Shown here piece after piece: positions 33,794-42,318 of a DNA stretch of 64,000 bases (position 1 is its first letter; every line of letters starts with the position of its first letter). Position numbers and translations under genes: made by a program. The notes beneath the pieces were generated by a model. The model had not been told where the DNA came from. It did no database searches and saw only the letters and a program-made list of their open reading frames with translations. Source of the DNA: Kutzneria viridogrisea (lineage in GTDB: Bacteria; Actinomycetota; Actinomycetes; Mycobacteriales; Pseudonocardiaceae); the NCBI GenBank assembly GCA_014138725.1, contig JACJID010000004.1:620001-684000 (forward strand), given 5' to 3'.

Positions 33794-35070
33794 GCCCGGG
33801 CCACCGGCAGCTCGACCCGCAGCAGGAAGCCGCCCCGATCGGCGTTGTGCGCCACCAGGCCCCCGCCGAGGGACTCGGCGCGCTCGGCCAGCGAGGACAG
33901 GCCGAACCCGCGCTCGCAGTCCCCGGGGCCCGTGCCGCCACCGTCGTCGCTCACGGCCAGGCTCACCCGGTCCTCGGTGAAGTGCAGCACGGCCTCGGCC
34001 CGGCTCGCACCGGCATGGCGCAGCACGTTGGTCAGTCCTTCCTGCAACACCCGGTACAGCACCAGCTCAGTGTCGCCCAGTAGCGGCAGTTCGCGTCCCC
34101 GCACGGAGAATTCGACCCGGACCCCGGTGCCGTCGAAGGAGCGGGCCAGTTCGGCGAGCGCGGCGCTGCCCGAGGCGCCCTCCAGCCCCAGCGGGCGCAT
34201 CGCGCGCACCCAGCGCCGGGTGTCGGCCAGCGCGAAGCCGGTCAGCTCCTTGGCCTGGCGCACCTCATCCCACGCCTGCTCGGGGCGCAGGGTGCGGAAG
34301 CGCTCCGCGTTGGTCAGCCCGACCTTGATCACGGTCAGGTAGTGCCCGATCGAGTCGTGCATCTCGCGGGACATCCTGGCCCGTTCCTCGGCGACGGCCA
34401 GGTCCCGCATCTGCTCGGCGTGCGCGCGCAGCTCGGCATGTGCCGCGGCGAGCTCCCCGAGCAGTCGCTGGCTCTCCTCGCGCCGGGCCCGCGCCTCGGT
34501 GACGGCGTGCACCAGGCCCACCACGAACACCGCCAGCGCGGGCACGACCAGCGCCTGGACCAGTGCGAAGACCAGGCTGTGCCCCGGGTAGACCAGCGAG
34601 CCGCCGAAGGAGACCAGCATGAGCGCCGTGCACAACGCCACGGCACCGCGCACCCCGAACAGGAACGTGCAGTTGGCCAGCGCCAGCAGCAACCACACCA
34701 CGATCGTGTTGTAGGAGGTGACGAAGTTGAGCAGCAGCGCAACGGCGACGAACAGCGGGTGCATCGCCTTGCGCCACAGCGGAGCGGTCGGTTCCCACGG
34801 CAGCACCAACCACAGCGCCACGAGCGCGCACGAGCAGGCGAGCACGGGCCACAGGCCGTAGGGCTGCTCCAGGTTGAGGTAGTTCGCCGACACCGCAACG
34901 GGAAGCACCAGCACGGTGATCCAGAAGACCAGGCCGCAGAACAACGGCCGGGCAGGATCGATGGCCCGGTCGGCGAGCCACCGGACCCGACCGGGCCATG
35001 GAGACTCCGCTGGCGCTGGAGAGGTGGAGTCCACGCGACAGACAGTAACGGCCGGGCGCGCGGTGGGCAT
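33790..35070 (-). CDS. NarL-type sensor histidine kinase
   Basis: A 426-residue kinase with five or six N-terminal membrane helices and little extracellular loop, a coiled-coil region (ARREESQRLLGELAAAHAEL), the HisKA_3 phosphoacceptor in SREMHDSIGHYLTVIK and a HATPase domain (LQEGLTNVLRHAGASRAE, DDGGGTG, GFGLSSLAERAESLGGG). The lack of a sensor domain is typical of kinases sensing membrane or cell-wall stress. The start at 35070 has no clear Shine-Dalgarno; an internal GTG 13 codons later is possible. Confidence 0.9.
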   Translation of the reverse strand: MPTARPAVTVCRVDSTSPAPAESPWPGRVRWLADRAIDPARPLFCGLVFWITVLVLPVAVSANYLNLEQPYGLWPVLACSCALVALWLVLPWEPTAPLWRKAMHPLFVAVALLLNFVTSYNTIVVWLLLALANCTFLFGVRGAVALCTALMLVSFGGSLVYPGHSLVFALVQALVVPALAVFVVGLVHAVTEARARREESQRLLGELAAAHAELRAHAEQMRDLAVAEERARMSREMHDSIGHYLTVIKVGLTNAERFRTLRPEQAWDEVRQAKELTGFALADTRRWVRAMRPLGLEGASGSAALAELARSFDGTGVRVEFSVRGRELPLLGDTELVLYRVLQEGLTNVLRHAGASRAEAVLHFTEDRVSLAVSDDGGGTGPGDCERGFGLSSLAERAESLGGGLVAHNADRGGFLLRVELPVARA

Positions 35071-35147
35071 CGAGCCCGGGACACATGACTTTGGTCATGG
35101 CCGGGGCGGGCACACTGGTGCGCTGCGCCCGCCCCGGCCGGACGCGA

Positions 35148-35915
35148 CTACATGCCGACGGCGTGCAGACCGCCGTCGACCCACACCATCGAGCCGGTGG
35201 TGGCCGGGAGCCAGTCCGACAGCAGGACGCACACGGACTTGGCCACCGGCTCGGGGTCGGTCGGGTCCCAGCCCAGCGGGGCGCGCTCGGCCCACATCTT
35301 GTCCAGGTCGGTGAACCCGGGGATGGACTTGGCGGCCATCGTGCGCACCGGGCCCGCCGCGACCAGGTTCACCCGGACCTTGCGCGGGCCCAGGTCGCGG
35401 GCCAGGTAGCGGGTCACCGACTCCAGCGCGGCCTTGGACACGCCCATCCAGTTGTAGGCGGGCCACGCGACGCGCGCGTCGAAGTCCATGCCCACCACGG
35501 AGCCGCCCTCGCTCATCAGCGGCAGCAGCGCGACGGCCAGCGACTTCAGCGAGTACGCCGAGACCTGCACCGCGGTGGCCACGTCCTCCCAGGGCGCGTC
35601 CAGGAAGTCCGCGCCCAGCGTGGAGGGCGGGCCGTAGGCGATGGAGTGCAGGACCCCGTCCACCCCGTCGAGGTGCTCGCGCACCTTGCCGGGCAGGGCC
35701 TCCAGGTGTTCCGGGTTGGTGACGTCCAGCTCGATCACCGGGGCCGGGTTGGGCAGCCGCTTGGCGATGCGCTCGACCAGGCTCATCCGGCCGAAGCCGG
35801 TCAGCACGACCTGGGCCCCCTGCTCCTGCGCCACCTTGGCGACGTGGAAGCCGAGCGAGGCATCAGTGATCACCCCCGTGATCACCAGCCGCTTTCCCTG
35901 GAGCAGTCCGCTCAC
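35148..35915 (-). CDS. inhA: Enoyl-[acyl-carrier-protein] reductase (InhA type)
   Basis: Reduces the trans-2-enoyl-ACP double bond with NADH in the type II fatty acid cycle. The 255 residues carry the FabI/InhA nucleotide-binding start GKRLVITGVITDASLGFHVA and the active-site YNWMGVSKAAL, which aligns with Tyr158 and Lys165 of Mycobacterium InhA. It lies 32 bases after fabG in the same operon, as in mycobacteria. GTG at 35915 is the natural start. Confidence 0.95.
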   Translation of the reverse strand: MSGLLQGKRLVITGVITDASLGFHVAKVAQEQGAQVVLTGFGRMSLVERIAKRLPNPAPVIELDVTNPEHLEALPGKVREHLDGVDGVLHSIAYGPPSTLGADFLDAPWEDVATAVQVSAYSLKSLAVALLPLMSEGGSVVGMDFDARVAWPAYNWMGVSKAALESVTRYLARDLGPRKVRVNLVAAGPVRTMAAKSIPGFTDLDKMWAERAPLGWDPTDPEPVAKSVCVLLSDWLPATTGSMVWVDGGLHAVGM

Positions 35916-35947
35916 ATCCGGTCCTTTCGTACGTGTGGTGGTGGAGG

Positions 35948-36691
<744 letters not shown>

Positions 36692-36763
36692 CTATCTGCA
36701 CGGTCCTGCGGCCGACGCATCGGCGTGGCCAGAGAAGACGCGCGGATTTGGTAGGGATTGCAC

Positions 36764-39505
36764 ATGGCGACCGGGTTGATCTCGCGGCTACGTGCCGAGG
36801 TGGACGGGGACGTGCTGGCCGATGCCACCGCACGGGCGGTGTACGCCGCCGACGCCTCCAACTACCGGCACGTCCCGCAGGTGGTGGTGTGCCCGCGTAC
36901 CCCGCAGGCCGTGGTGGCCGCGGTGGGTGTGGCGGCCGAGTTGGGCGTGCCGATCACCAACCGGGGTGCGGGCACCAGCATCGCGGGCAACTCCTGCGGC
37001 ACGGGGCTCGTACTCGACTTCTCTCGACACTTGAACCAAGTGCTAAATGTTGATCCGGAGCGGCGCCTGGCCACCGTGCGGCCAGGTGTGGTGCTGGACA
37101 CGCTCAACGCCGAAGCCGGTCGGCACGGGCTGACCTTCGGCCCCGACCCGTCCACGCACAGCCGCTGCACGCTCGGCGGCATGATCGGCAACAACGCGTG
37201 CGGGGCGCACTCGGTGGCCTTCGGCAGGACCGTGGACAACGTCGAGTCCTTGGACGTGCTGCTGCCGGACGGCACCCGGTTCACCGCGGGCACCGACGAG
37301 TCCCCCGTGCACGGCGCGCTGCGCGAGCTGATGAGCACCTCGGCGGAGGCGGTGCGGGCCGGGTTCCCGCGGCTCACCCGCCGGGTCTCCGGCTACAACC
37401 TGGACCAGCTGCTGCCCGAGAACGGCTTCCACCTTGGCCGTGCGCTGGTCGGCAGCGAGGGCACCTGCGTGACGTTGCTCGGCGCGACCCTGCGGCTGGT
37501 CGAACTGCCCCGCGAGCGCACCCTGGTCGTGCTGGGCTTCCCCGACGCCTACGCCGCCGCCGACCAGGTCGTGGCGCTGCTGTCCCTGGACGCGCTGGCC
37601 ATCGAGGGCATCAACGGCGAACTGGTCGACGTGGTGCGCATGCGCAAGCCGCACACCCCGGGCCTGGCCGCGCTGCCCGTGGGCCAGAGCTGGCTGTTCG
37701 TGGAGACCGTCAGCGCCGAGGCGGCACACCGCGTGGTGGCGGCGATGCCGGGTGCCACCGGCTCGGTGATCGTGTCCGATCCCGCTCGGGCCCGGGCCCT
37801 GTGGCGCATCCGCGAGGACGGAGCCGGGCTGGTCACCCGCACCGCCGACGGGGCCGAGGCGTGGTCGGGCTGGGAGGACGCGGCGGTGCCGCCCGAGCGG
37901 CTGGGCGCCTACCTGCGCGAGTTCGACGCCCTGCTGGGCAGGCACGGCAGGCGCGGCCCCACCTACGGGCACTACGGGGACGGCTGCCTGCACGTGCGCA
38001 TCGACTTCGACCTGCGCGGATCGGGCTTTCGCCAGTTCATGGAAGAAGCCGCCGACCTGGTGGTCTCGCACGGCGGCTCGCTGTCGGGCGAGCACGGTGA
38101 CGGGCAGGCCAGGTCGGAGCTGCTGCCGAGGATGTACCCGCCGGAGGTCATGGCGGCCTTCGCCCGGTTCAAGTCGGTGTTCGACCCGCGCGGGCTGATG
38201 AACCCGGGCCGCATCGTGGACCCGCTGCCGCTGGACGCCGACCTGCGCGTGGTCATCGCCCCGGCCAAGCTGCCGACCAGGACCTCGCTCGCACTGCACG
38301 CCGACGGCGGCGACCTGGCCGCCGCCACGCGGCGCTGCGTGGGCGTTGGCAAGTGCCTGGCCGCCGGCGGCGGGGTGATGTGCCCGAGCTACCGCGTGAC
38401 GCGGCAGGAGCAGCACTCCACCCGTGGCCGTGCCCGGTTGTTGTTCGAGATGCTCGCGGGCGAGGTCGTGCCCGGCGGGTGGCGCTCGCGCGAGGTCCGT
38501 GACGCGCTGGACCTGTGCCTGTCCTGCAAGGGCTGCAAGCGGGACTGCCCGGTGGACGTGGACATGGCCGCGTACAAGGCGGAGTTCCTGCACCGGCACT
38601 ACCGGGGCAGGCCGCGGCCCGCATCCCACTACTCCATGGGCTGGCTCCCGCTCTGGCTCGCGATCACGCCCGCGCGGCTGATCAACGCCGTCCGCGGCTC
38701 CGCACTGGTCAAGCGCCTCGGCGGCATCGCACCCGAACGCACCGTGCCCGCCGTCGCCCCGCGCAGCTTCCAGGCCCAAGTCGTGAACAAAGCCGTGTCC
38801 CAAGGGGTTGTGCTGTTCCCCGACACCTTCACCAACCGCTTCTCCCCCGAGGTCGGCGCCGACGCGCTCGCCGTGCTGGAACACCTCGGCTTCGCCGTCA
38901 CCGTGCCCCGCCAGCGAGTGTGCTGCGGGCTGACCTGGATGTCCACCGGGCAGCTCGGCACGGCTCGCCGGGTGCTGCGCCGCACCGCCCGCCTGCTGGA
39001 CGGCACCGATCCCGTGGTGGGTCTGGAACCCAGTTGCACGGCGTTCCTCCGCAACGACGCGCTGGAGCTGTTGCCCGAGGACCCCGCCGTGCGCCGCCTC
39101 GCCCGGCGGACCCGCACGCTCGCCGAGCAACTCGCGCCCACTGTGGACGATTGGCCCGCACCCTCGTTGCCCCGCAAGGCTTTGATGCAGCCACATTGCC
39201 ATCAGTACGCCGAACTCGGCGTGGACGCCGACCGCACGGTGCTGGCCGCCGCCGGGGTCGACGCCCAGGTGCTCGACGCCGGGTGCTGCGGGCTCGCGGG
39301 CAACTTCGGCTTCGAGCGCGGCCACTACGAGGTGTCCGTCGGCGCCGCCGAACTCGCCCTCGCCCCCGCCGTGCGCGCCGCCGCCCCCGACACCGCGATC
39401 CTCGCCGACGGCTTCAGCTGCCGCACCCAGCTCGCCCACACCACCGACCGCCCCGGCACCCACCTCGCCACCCTGCTCGCCGAGGCGTTCGACCTACGCC
39501 GCTGA
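36764..39505 (+). CDS. FAD-linked oxidase fused to FeS (GlpC-like) oxidoreductase
   Basis: A 913-residue fusion. The first 500 residues are an FAD-binding PCMH/GlcD-like oxidase (ITNRGAGTSIAGNSCG, GGMIGNNACG, TYGHYGDGCLHVR, SLSGEHGDGQARSELL). Next come two ferredoxin-type clusters (CVGVGKC ... MCPSYR and CLSCKGCKRDCP) and two CCG domains (VCCGLTW, DAGCCGLAGNFGFE). This is the YdiJ/D-2-hydroxyglutarate-dehydrogenase-like layout, oxidising a 2-hydroxyacid and passing electrons to the respiratory chain. The ATG at 36764 has TAGGG upstream. The exact hydroxyacid cannot be told from sequence. Confidence 0.88.
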   Translation: MATGLISRLRAEVDGDVLADATARAVYAADASNYRHVPQVVVCPRTPQAVVAAVGVAAELGVPITNRGAGTSIAGNSCGTGLVLDFSRHLNQVLNVDPERRLATVRPGVVLDTLNAEAGRHGLTFGPDPSTHSRCTLGGMIGNNACGAHSVAFGRTVDNVESLDVLLPDGTRFTAGTDESPVHGALRELMSTSAEAVRAGFPRLTRRVSGYNLDQLLPENGFHLGRALVGSEGTCVTLLGATLRLVELPRERTLVVLGFPDAYAAADQVVALLSLDALAIEGINGELVDVVRMRKPHTPGLAALPVGQSWLFVETVSAEAAHRVVAAMPGATGSVIVSDPARARALWRIREDGAGLVTRTADGAEAWSGWEDAAVPPERLGAYLREFDALLGRHGRRGPTYGHYGDGCLHVRIDFDLRGSGFRQFMEEAADLVVSHGGSLSGEHGDGQARSELLPRMYPPEVMAAFARFKSVFDPRGLMNPGRIVDPLPLDADLRVVIAPAKLPTRTSLALHADGGDLAAATRRCVGVGKCLAAGGGVMCPSYRVTRQEQHSTRGRARLLFEMLAGEVVPGGWRSREVRDALDLCLSCKGCKRDCPVDVDMAAYKAEFLHRHYRGRPRPASHYSMGWLPLWLAITPARLINAVRGSALVKRLGGIAPERTVPAVAPRSFQAQVVNKAVSQGVVLFPDTFTNRFSPEVGADALAVLEHLGFAVTVPRQRVCCGLTWMSTGQLGTARRVLRRTARLLDGTDPVVGLEPSCTAFLRNDALELLPEDPAVRRLARRTRTLAEQLAPTVDDWPAPSLPRKALMQPHCHQYAELGVDADRTVLAAAGVDAQVLDAGCCGLAGNFGFERGHYEVSVGAAELALAPAVRAAAPDTAILADGFSCRTQLAHTTDRPGTHLATLLAEAFDLRR

Positions 39506-39541
39506 GCGGGTGGCGTGAGCGGCTCACGCCACCGCCCGAAC

Positions 39542-39594
39542 GTCATGAAGGTGCCCTTTGAGACGTTGAACGTCCTGAAAGGCACCTTCATGAC
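39542..39594. repeat. CATGAAGGTGCC palindrome, copy A
   Basis: Left arm GTCATGAAGGTGCCCTTT and right arm AAAGGCACCTTCATGAC around a GACGTTGAACGTC centre, with small mismatches. It lies 37 bases past the oxidoreductase stop and can act as its terminator. Confidence 0.75.
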
Positions 39595-39652
39595 AGGAAC
39601 GACCTACGCTCCGCAAGATTTGATCGTCACTGAAGCCATAGCGGCCCACAAC

Positions 39653-39705
39653 GTCATGAAGGTGCCCTTCACGACACTGGGCGTCCCAAGGGGCCCCTTC
39701 ATGGC
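39653..39705. repeat. CATGAAGGTGCC palindrome, copy B
   Basis: Left arm GTCATGAAGGTGCCCTTC and right arm GGGGCCCCTTCATGGC around a centre ACACTGGGCGTC. It lies 58 bases after copy A in the same intergenic stretch. Confidence 0.7.
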
Positions 39706-39782
39706 GGTGGGGCGAGCGAGCCTCCGTGCCACCTTCACGGCGCGAGGAGCCGGGGCACCCGAGGCTTGACACCCGCGTATCG

Positions 39783-39795
39783 TTGACTCAGTCAA
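39783..39795. promoter_or_regulatory. Candidate MarR operator
   Basis: Inverted repeat TTGAC-TCA-GTCAA, 23 bases upstream of the MarR-GNAT start. A TTGACA hexamer at 39766-39771 may be the -35 box. The position would let the regulator block its own promoter. Confidence 0.45.
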
Positions 39796-39818
39796 TGGAT
39801 CTGTTGAGGTGGTCAACG

Positions 39819-40730
39819 ATGGGTGATCGGGTCAGCGAGGTGCGGGCCTTCAACCGCTTCTACACCGGCGTGGTCGGCGCCCTGGGCGAGGTGCACCTGG
39901 ACACGCCCTACTCGCTGACCGAGTCACGGCTGATCTTCGAACTGGCGCAGCGGGAGTCGGTGCCGGTACCGGAACTGCGGCGCGGGCTGGACCTGGACGC
40001 GGGCTACCTGAGCAGGCTGCTGGCCAGGTTCGAGGCGGACGGGCTGGTGGCCCGGCAGCGCGACGAGCAGGACGCGCGGCGGCAGGTGGTGCGGCTGCTG
40101 GGGCCGGGGCACGAGGCGCACGACCTGCTGGAGGAGCGCACGGTGGACCGGGTCGGCGCGCTGCTGGCGGACCTGTCGGAGGAGGAGCAGCGCGAACTGC
40201 TGGGCGCGATGGCCAGGATCCAGCGGCTGCTGGGCGGAGGCCACCGGGCAGCGGGCTACGTGCTGCGGGCGCCGAGGCCGGGGGACCTGGGCTGGGTGGT
40301 GCACCGGCACGGGGTGCGCTACGCGGAGGAGTACGGCTGGGACGAGCGGTTCGAGGCGATGGTCGCGCGGATCGCGGCGGACTACCTCACCGGGTTCGAC
40401 CCGCGCAGGGACGCCGGGTGGATCGCGGAGGTGGACGGGCAGCGCGCGGGCTGCGTGTTCTGCGTGCACAAGGACGACATGACGGCGCAGCTGCGCATGT
40501 TGCTGGTGGAACCGGCGGCGCGGGGCATGGGGCTGGGGTCGCGCCTGGTTGAGGAGTGCCTCAGGTTCGCGAGGACGGCCGGGTACCGGGACATGGTGCT
40601 GTACACGGACAACTCGCTGTCGACGGCGCGACACATCTACCAGCGCGCGGGTTTCACGCTGGTGGACGAGTACGAGCACGCGGACTACGGCAGCGGCCAG
40701 GTGGCTCAGAACTGGGCGATGACCTTGTGA
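39819..40730 (+). CDS. MarR-type regulator fused to GNAT acetyltransferase
   Basis: A 303-residue two-domain protein. Residues 1-145 form a MarR winged helix (YSLTESRLIFELAQRESVPV, GYLSRLLARFEADGLVARQ, then DARRQVVRLL). Residues 155-303 form a GNAT acetyltransferase with acetyl-CoA loop VEPAARGMGLGSRLVEECLRF. This fusion is known in several bacteria; the acetyltransferase may modify a small amine or peptide that is also sensed. ATG at 39819 is supported by GAGG ten bases upstream; an in-frame ATG at 39795 falls in the operator. Its last 25 bases overlap the convergent glycosylase gene. Confidence 0.88.
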   Translation: MGDRVSEVRAFNRFYTGVVGALGEVHLDTPYSLTESRLIFELAQRESVPVPELRRGLDLDAGYLSRLLARFEADGLVARQRDEQDARRQVVRLLGPGHEAHDLLEERTVDRVGALLADLSEEEQRELLGAMARIQRLLGGGHRAAGYVLRAPRPGDLGWVVHRHGVRYAEEYGWDERFEAMVARIAADYLTGFDPRRDAGWIAEVDGQRAGCVFCVHKDDMTAQLRMLLVEPAARGMGLGSRLVEECLRFARTAGYRDMVLYTDNSLSTARHIYQRAGFTLVDEYEHADYGSGQVAQNWAMTL

Positions 40731-41779
40731 TCGGCCGCGTCGGGTTCGAGGAACCGTGACAGGCCAAGGGCTTCGCGCTCGACCTCGGCGGGTACCTTGG
40801 CGGTGAACGGGGTGAGGGTGACGGTGGAGACCGGCCCCTCGCGCACGGCGGTCCAGGTGCCAGCGACGAGCCCGTCGACGAGGTAGCTGGCGAGGAACTG
40901 GCCGTTGACCTTGACGATCACGCGGCTGGCGTGCTCGGCGGGCAGGATGCGCGAGCGGTCCCTGTAGGACAGGATCGCGGCGTCCCACTTGGGCAGGAAC
41001 CGAACGGGCACAACGACGTCCTCGGCCGGACGCGGGGCGCGGGGCAGGTCGAGCAGCTCGCGGCCGTCGGGATCGGTCAGCCGCACCAGGTCCGTGCCCA
41101 GCGCGGGGTCGAGTTGCTTGTAGCGCAGGTAGGTGAAGGCGGCGAGGTCCTCGCGGCTGGCCGGGCCGAATGCGGCGAGGTAGCGGCGCACCAGCAGAGC
41201 GGTGGCCGCGGGCTCGGGCGGCAGGGTGTGCTCGGGCCAGGCCACCAGGGAGAACTTGCCGTGCTGGCGCCAAGCTCCGGACGGGTACACGTGCCGCATC
41301 GGCACCAGTGCCCGCGCGCAGTTGAGCAGGTCGTTGGCGGCGATGACGTCCCCGCACAGCTCCCCCACCCGCTCGCGGATCTCGTCGGTGCTGCGGGGCA
41401 CGGCGGTGAACTCGACCAGCGCGCGGTGCACCGCCTGCTCGTCCCACACGGCGTTGCGGTACTTGCCACGGAACTCGGCCCGAGCCTGCTGGTGGTAGGC
41501 CACGGCGAAGGACGGGTAGTCCGCGGCGGACACCAGGTGCAGGGTGCCGCGCATCAGCGTGGACTTGACCACGCTGCCCCGGCGCAGCGCACCCTCCAAC
41601 TGTGCGGGCGAGAAGCCCGCGAGTCGTGAGAACAGTGCCACGTAAGGGGATGGCGAGTACTGGGCCTGTAGGGCGGCCAGCCTGCGCACCGCCGTGGCCA
41701 CCGGCACCGACTGCCGCTCCAGCAGCATCTGCCTGGCCAGGGAGGCGACCGCCAACTCGCGGTGCGACACGCGCTTCAC
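40706..41779 (-). CDS. Winged-helix DNA-glycosylase-like protein (AlkZ family)
   Basis: A 357-residue member of the HTH_42/AlkZ family, tandem winged helix proteins that unhook DNA interstrand crosslinks or excise alkylated bases. The family's catalytic QxQ motif appears as Gln38-Ala-Gln40 in ALQAQYSPSPYVALF. Some members give self-resistance to DNA-damaging antibiotics such as azinomycin; this copy has no biosynthetic cluster next to it. GTG at 41779 is the start. It diverges from a truncated TetR gene 34 bases away and overlaps the MarR-GNAT gene tail to tail. Confidence 0.83.
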   Translation of the reverse strand: MKRVSHRELAVASLARQMLLERQSVPVATAVRRLAALQAQYSPSPYVALFSRLAGFSPAQLEGALRRGSVVKSTLMRGTLHLVSAADYPSFAVAYHQQARAEFRGKYRNAVWDEQAVHRALVEFTAVPRSTDEIRERVGELCGDVIAANDLLNCARALVPMRHVYPSGAWRQHGKFSLVAWPEHTLPPEPAATALLVRRYLAAFGPASREDLAAFTYLRYKQLDPALGTDLVRLTDPDGRELLDLPRAPRPAEDVVVPVRFLPKWDAAILSYRDRSRILPAEHASRVIVKVNGQFLASYLVDGLVAGTWTAVREGPVSTVTLTPFTAKVPAEVEREALGLSRFLEPDAADHKVIAQF

Positions 41780-41801
41780 CGCCGCATCCTAGACCGGCCA
41801 G

Positions 41802-41807
41802 TACAGT
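41802..41807 (+). promoter_or_regulatory. Candidate -10 box of a leaderless TetR gene
   Basis: TACAGT lies six bases before the GTG at 41814, the distance expected if transcription begins at the start codon. There is no Shine-Dalgarno. The -35 would lie inside the divergent gene. Confidence 0.4.
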
Positions 41808-41813
41808 GACGGC

Positions 41814-42266
41814 GTGTCCCGACCCCGCACCCTCAACCGCGAGCTCGGCGTCAGCCACAACCTGATCCACCAGCGCTTCGGCAGCAAGCAACAACTGTGG
41901 CGGGCCACCGTGGACTGGGCCTTCGGCAGGCTGGCCGCCGAGGTGGGCTTCGAGGTGGACGAGTCTGCCGATCCGCTGGACCAGCTCCGCGCGGCGGTGC
42001 GCGGGTTCCTGCTGTTCTCCGCACGGCACCCCGACCTGTTGCGGCTGATGAACACCGAGTCCGGGCTGGACAGCGGGCGGCTGGACTACCTCTTCGAGAC
42101 CTACGTGCGCGAGATCCCCGCCAGCACACTGTTCTTCCTGCTGGCGCACGGGGCCGCCGCCCCGTTCAGCAACGAGCCGCTGGCCAGGCGGTTCGGCGAC
42201 ACCGTGGACGCACAGCGGCACGCGGACCTGGTCGCCGACCTGCTGGTGGCGGGCCTGCGCACGTGA
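41814..42266 (+). CDS. TetR-family protein with shortened DNA-binding domain
   Basis: A 150-residue protein that joins a TetR helix-turn-helix only at its second helix (LNRELGVSHNLIHQRFGSKQQLW), followed by a normal ligand-binding domain. The first helix of the DNA-binding domain, about 35 residues, is missing. Upstream, an in-frame TAG at 41790 leaves no room for it. It may be a truncated and defective regulator, or one with an altered start. The divergent AlkZ-like gene occupies the place of the missing part, suggesting a deletion joined them (inference). Confidence 0.7.
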   Translation: MSRPRTLNRELGVSHNLIHQRFGSKQQLWRATVDWAFGRLAAEVGFEVDESADPLDQLRAAVRGFLLFSARHPDLLRLMNTESGLDSGRLDYLFETYVREIPASTLFFLLAHGAAAPFSNEPLARRFGDTVDAQRHADLVADLLVAGLRT

Positions 42267-42268
42267 GA

Positions 42269-42307
42269 CGTGCCGGTCGTCCCCTCCCCACGTGGACGAC
42301 CGGCACG
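42269..42307. terminator. Bidirectional hairpin
   Basis: Perfect 13-base arms CGTGCCGGTCGTC and GACGACCGGCACG with a 13-base loop. It lies between the convergent TetR and MHS transporter genes. Confidence 0.78.
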
Positions 42308-42318
42308 CATGAGCGGAC

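Noticed and set aside
37043-39463. Open frame of about 800 codons antisense to the FAD/FeS oxidoreductase
   Set aside because: It is rich in His, Gln, Gly and Arg with no domain pattern, as expected for the complement of high-GC coding DNA. The sense gene has clear FAD and FeS motifs.
39924-42221. Open frame of 765 codons on the minus strand spanning three genes
   Set aside because: It crosses the MarR-GNAT, AlkZ-like and TetR genes in a shadow frame with low-complexity composition and no motif.
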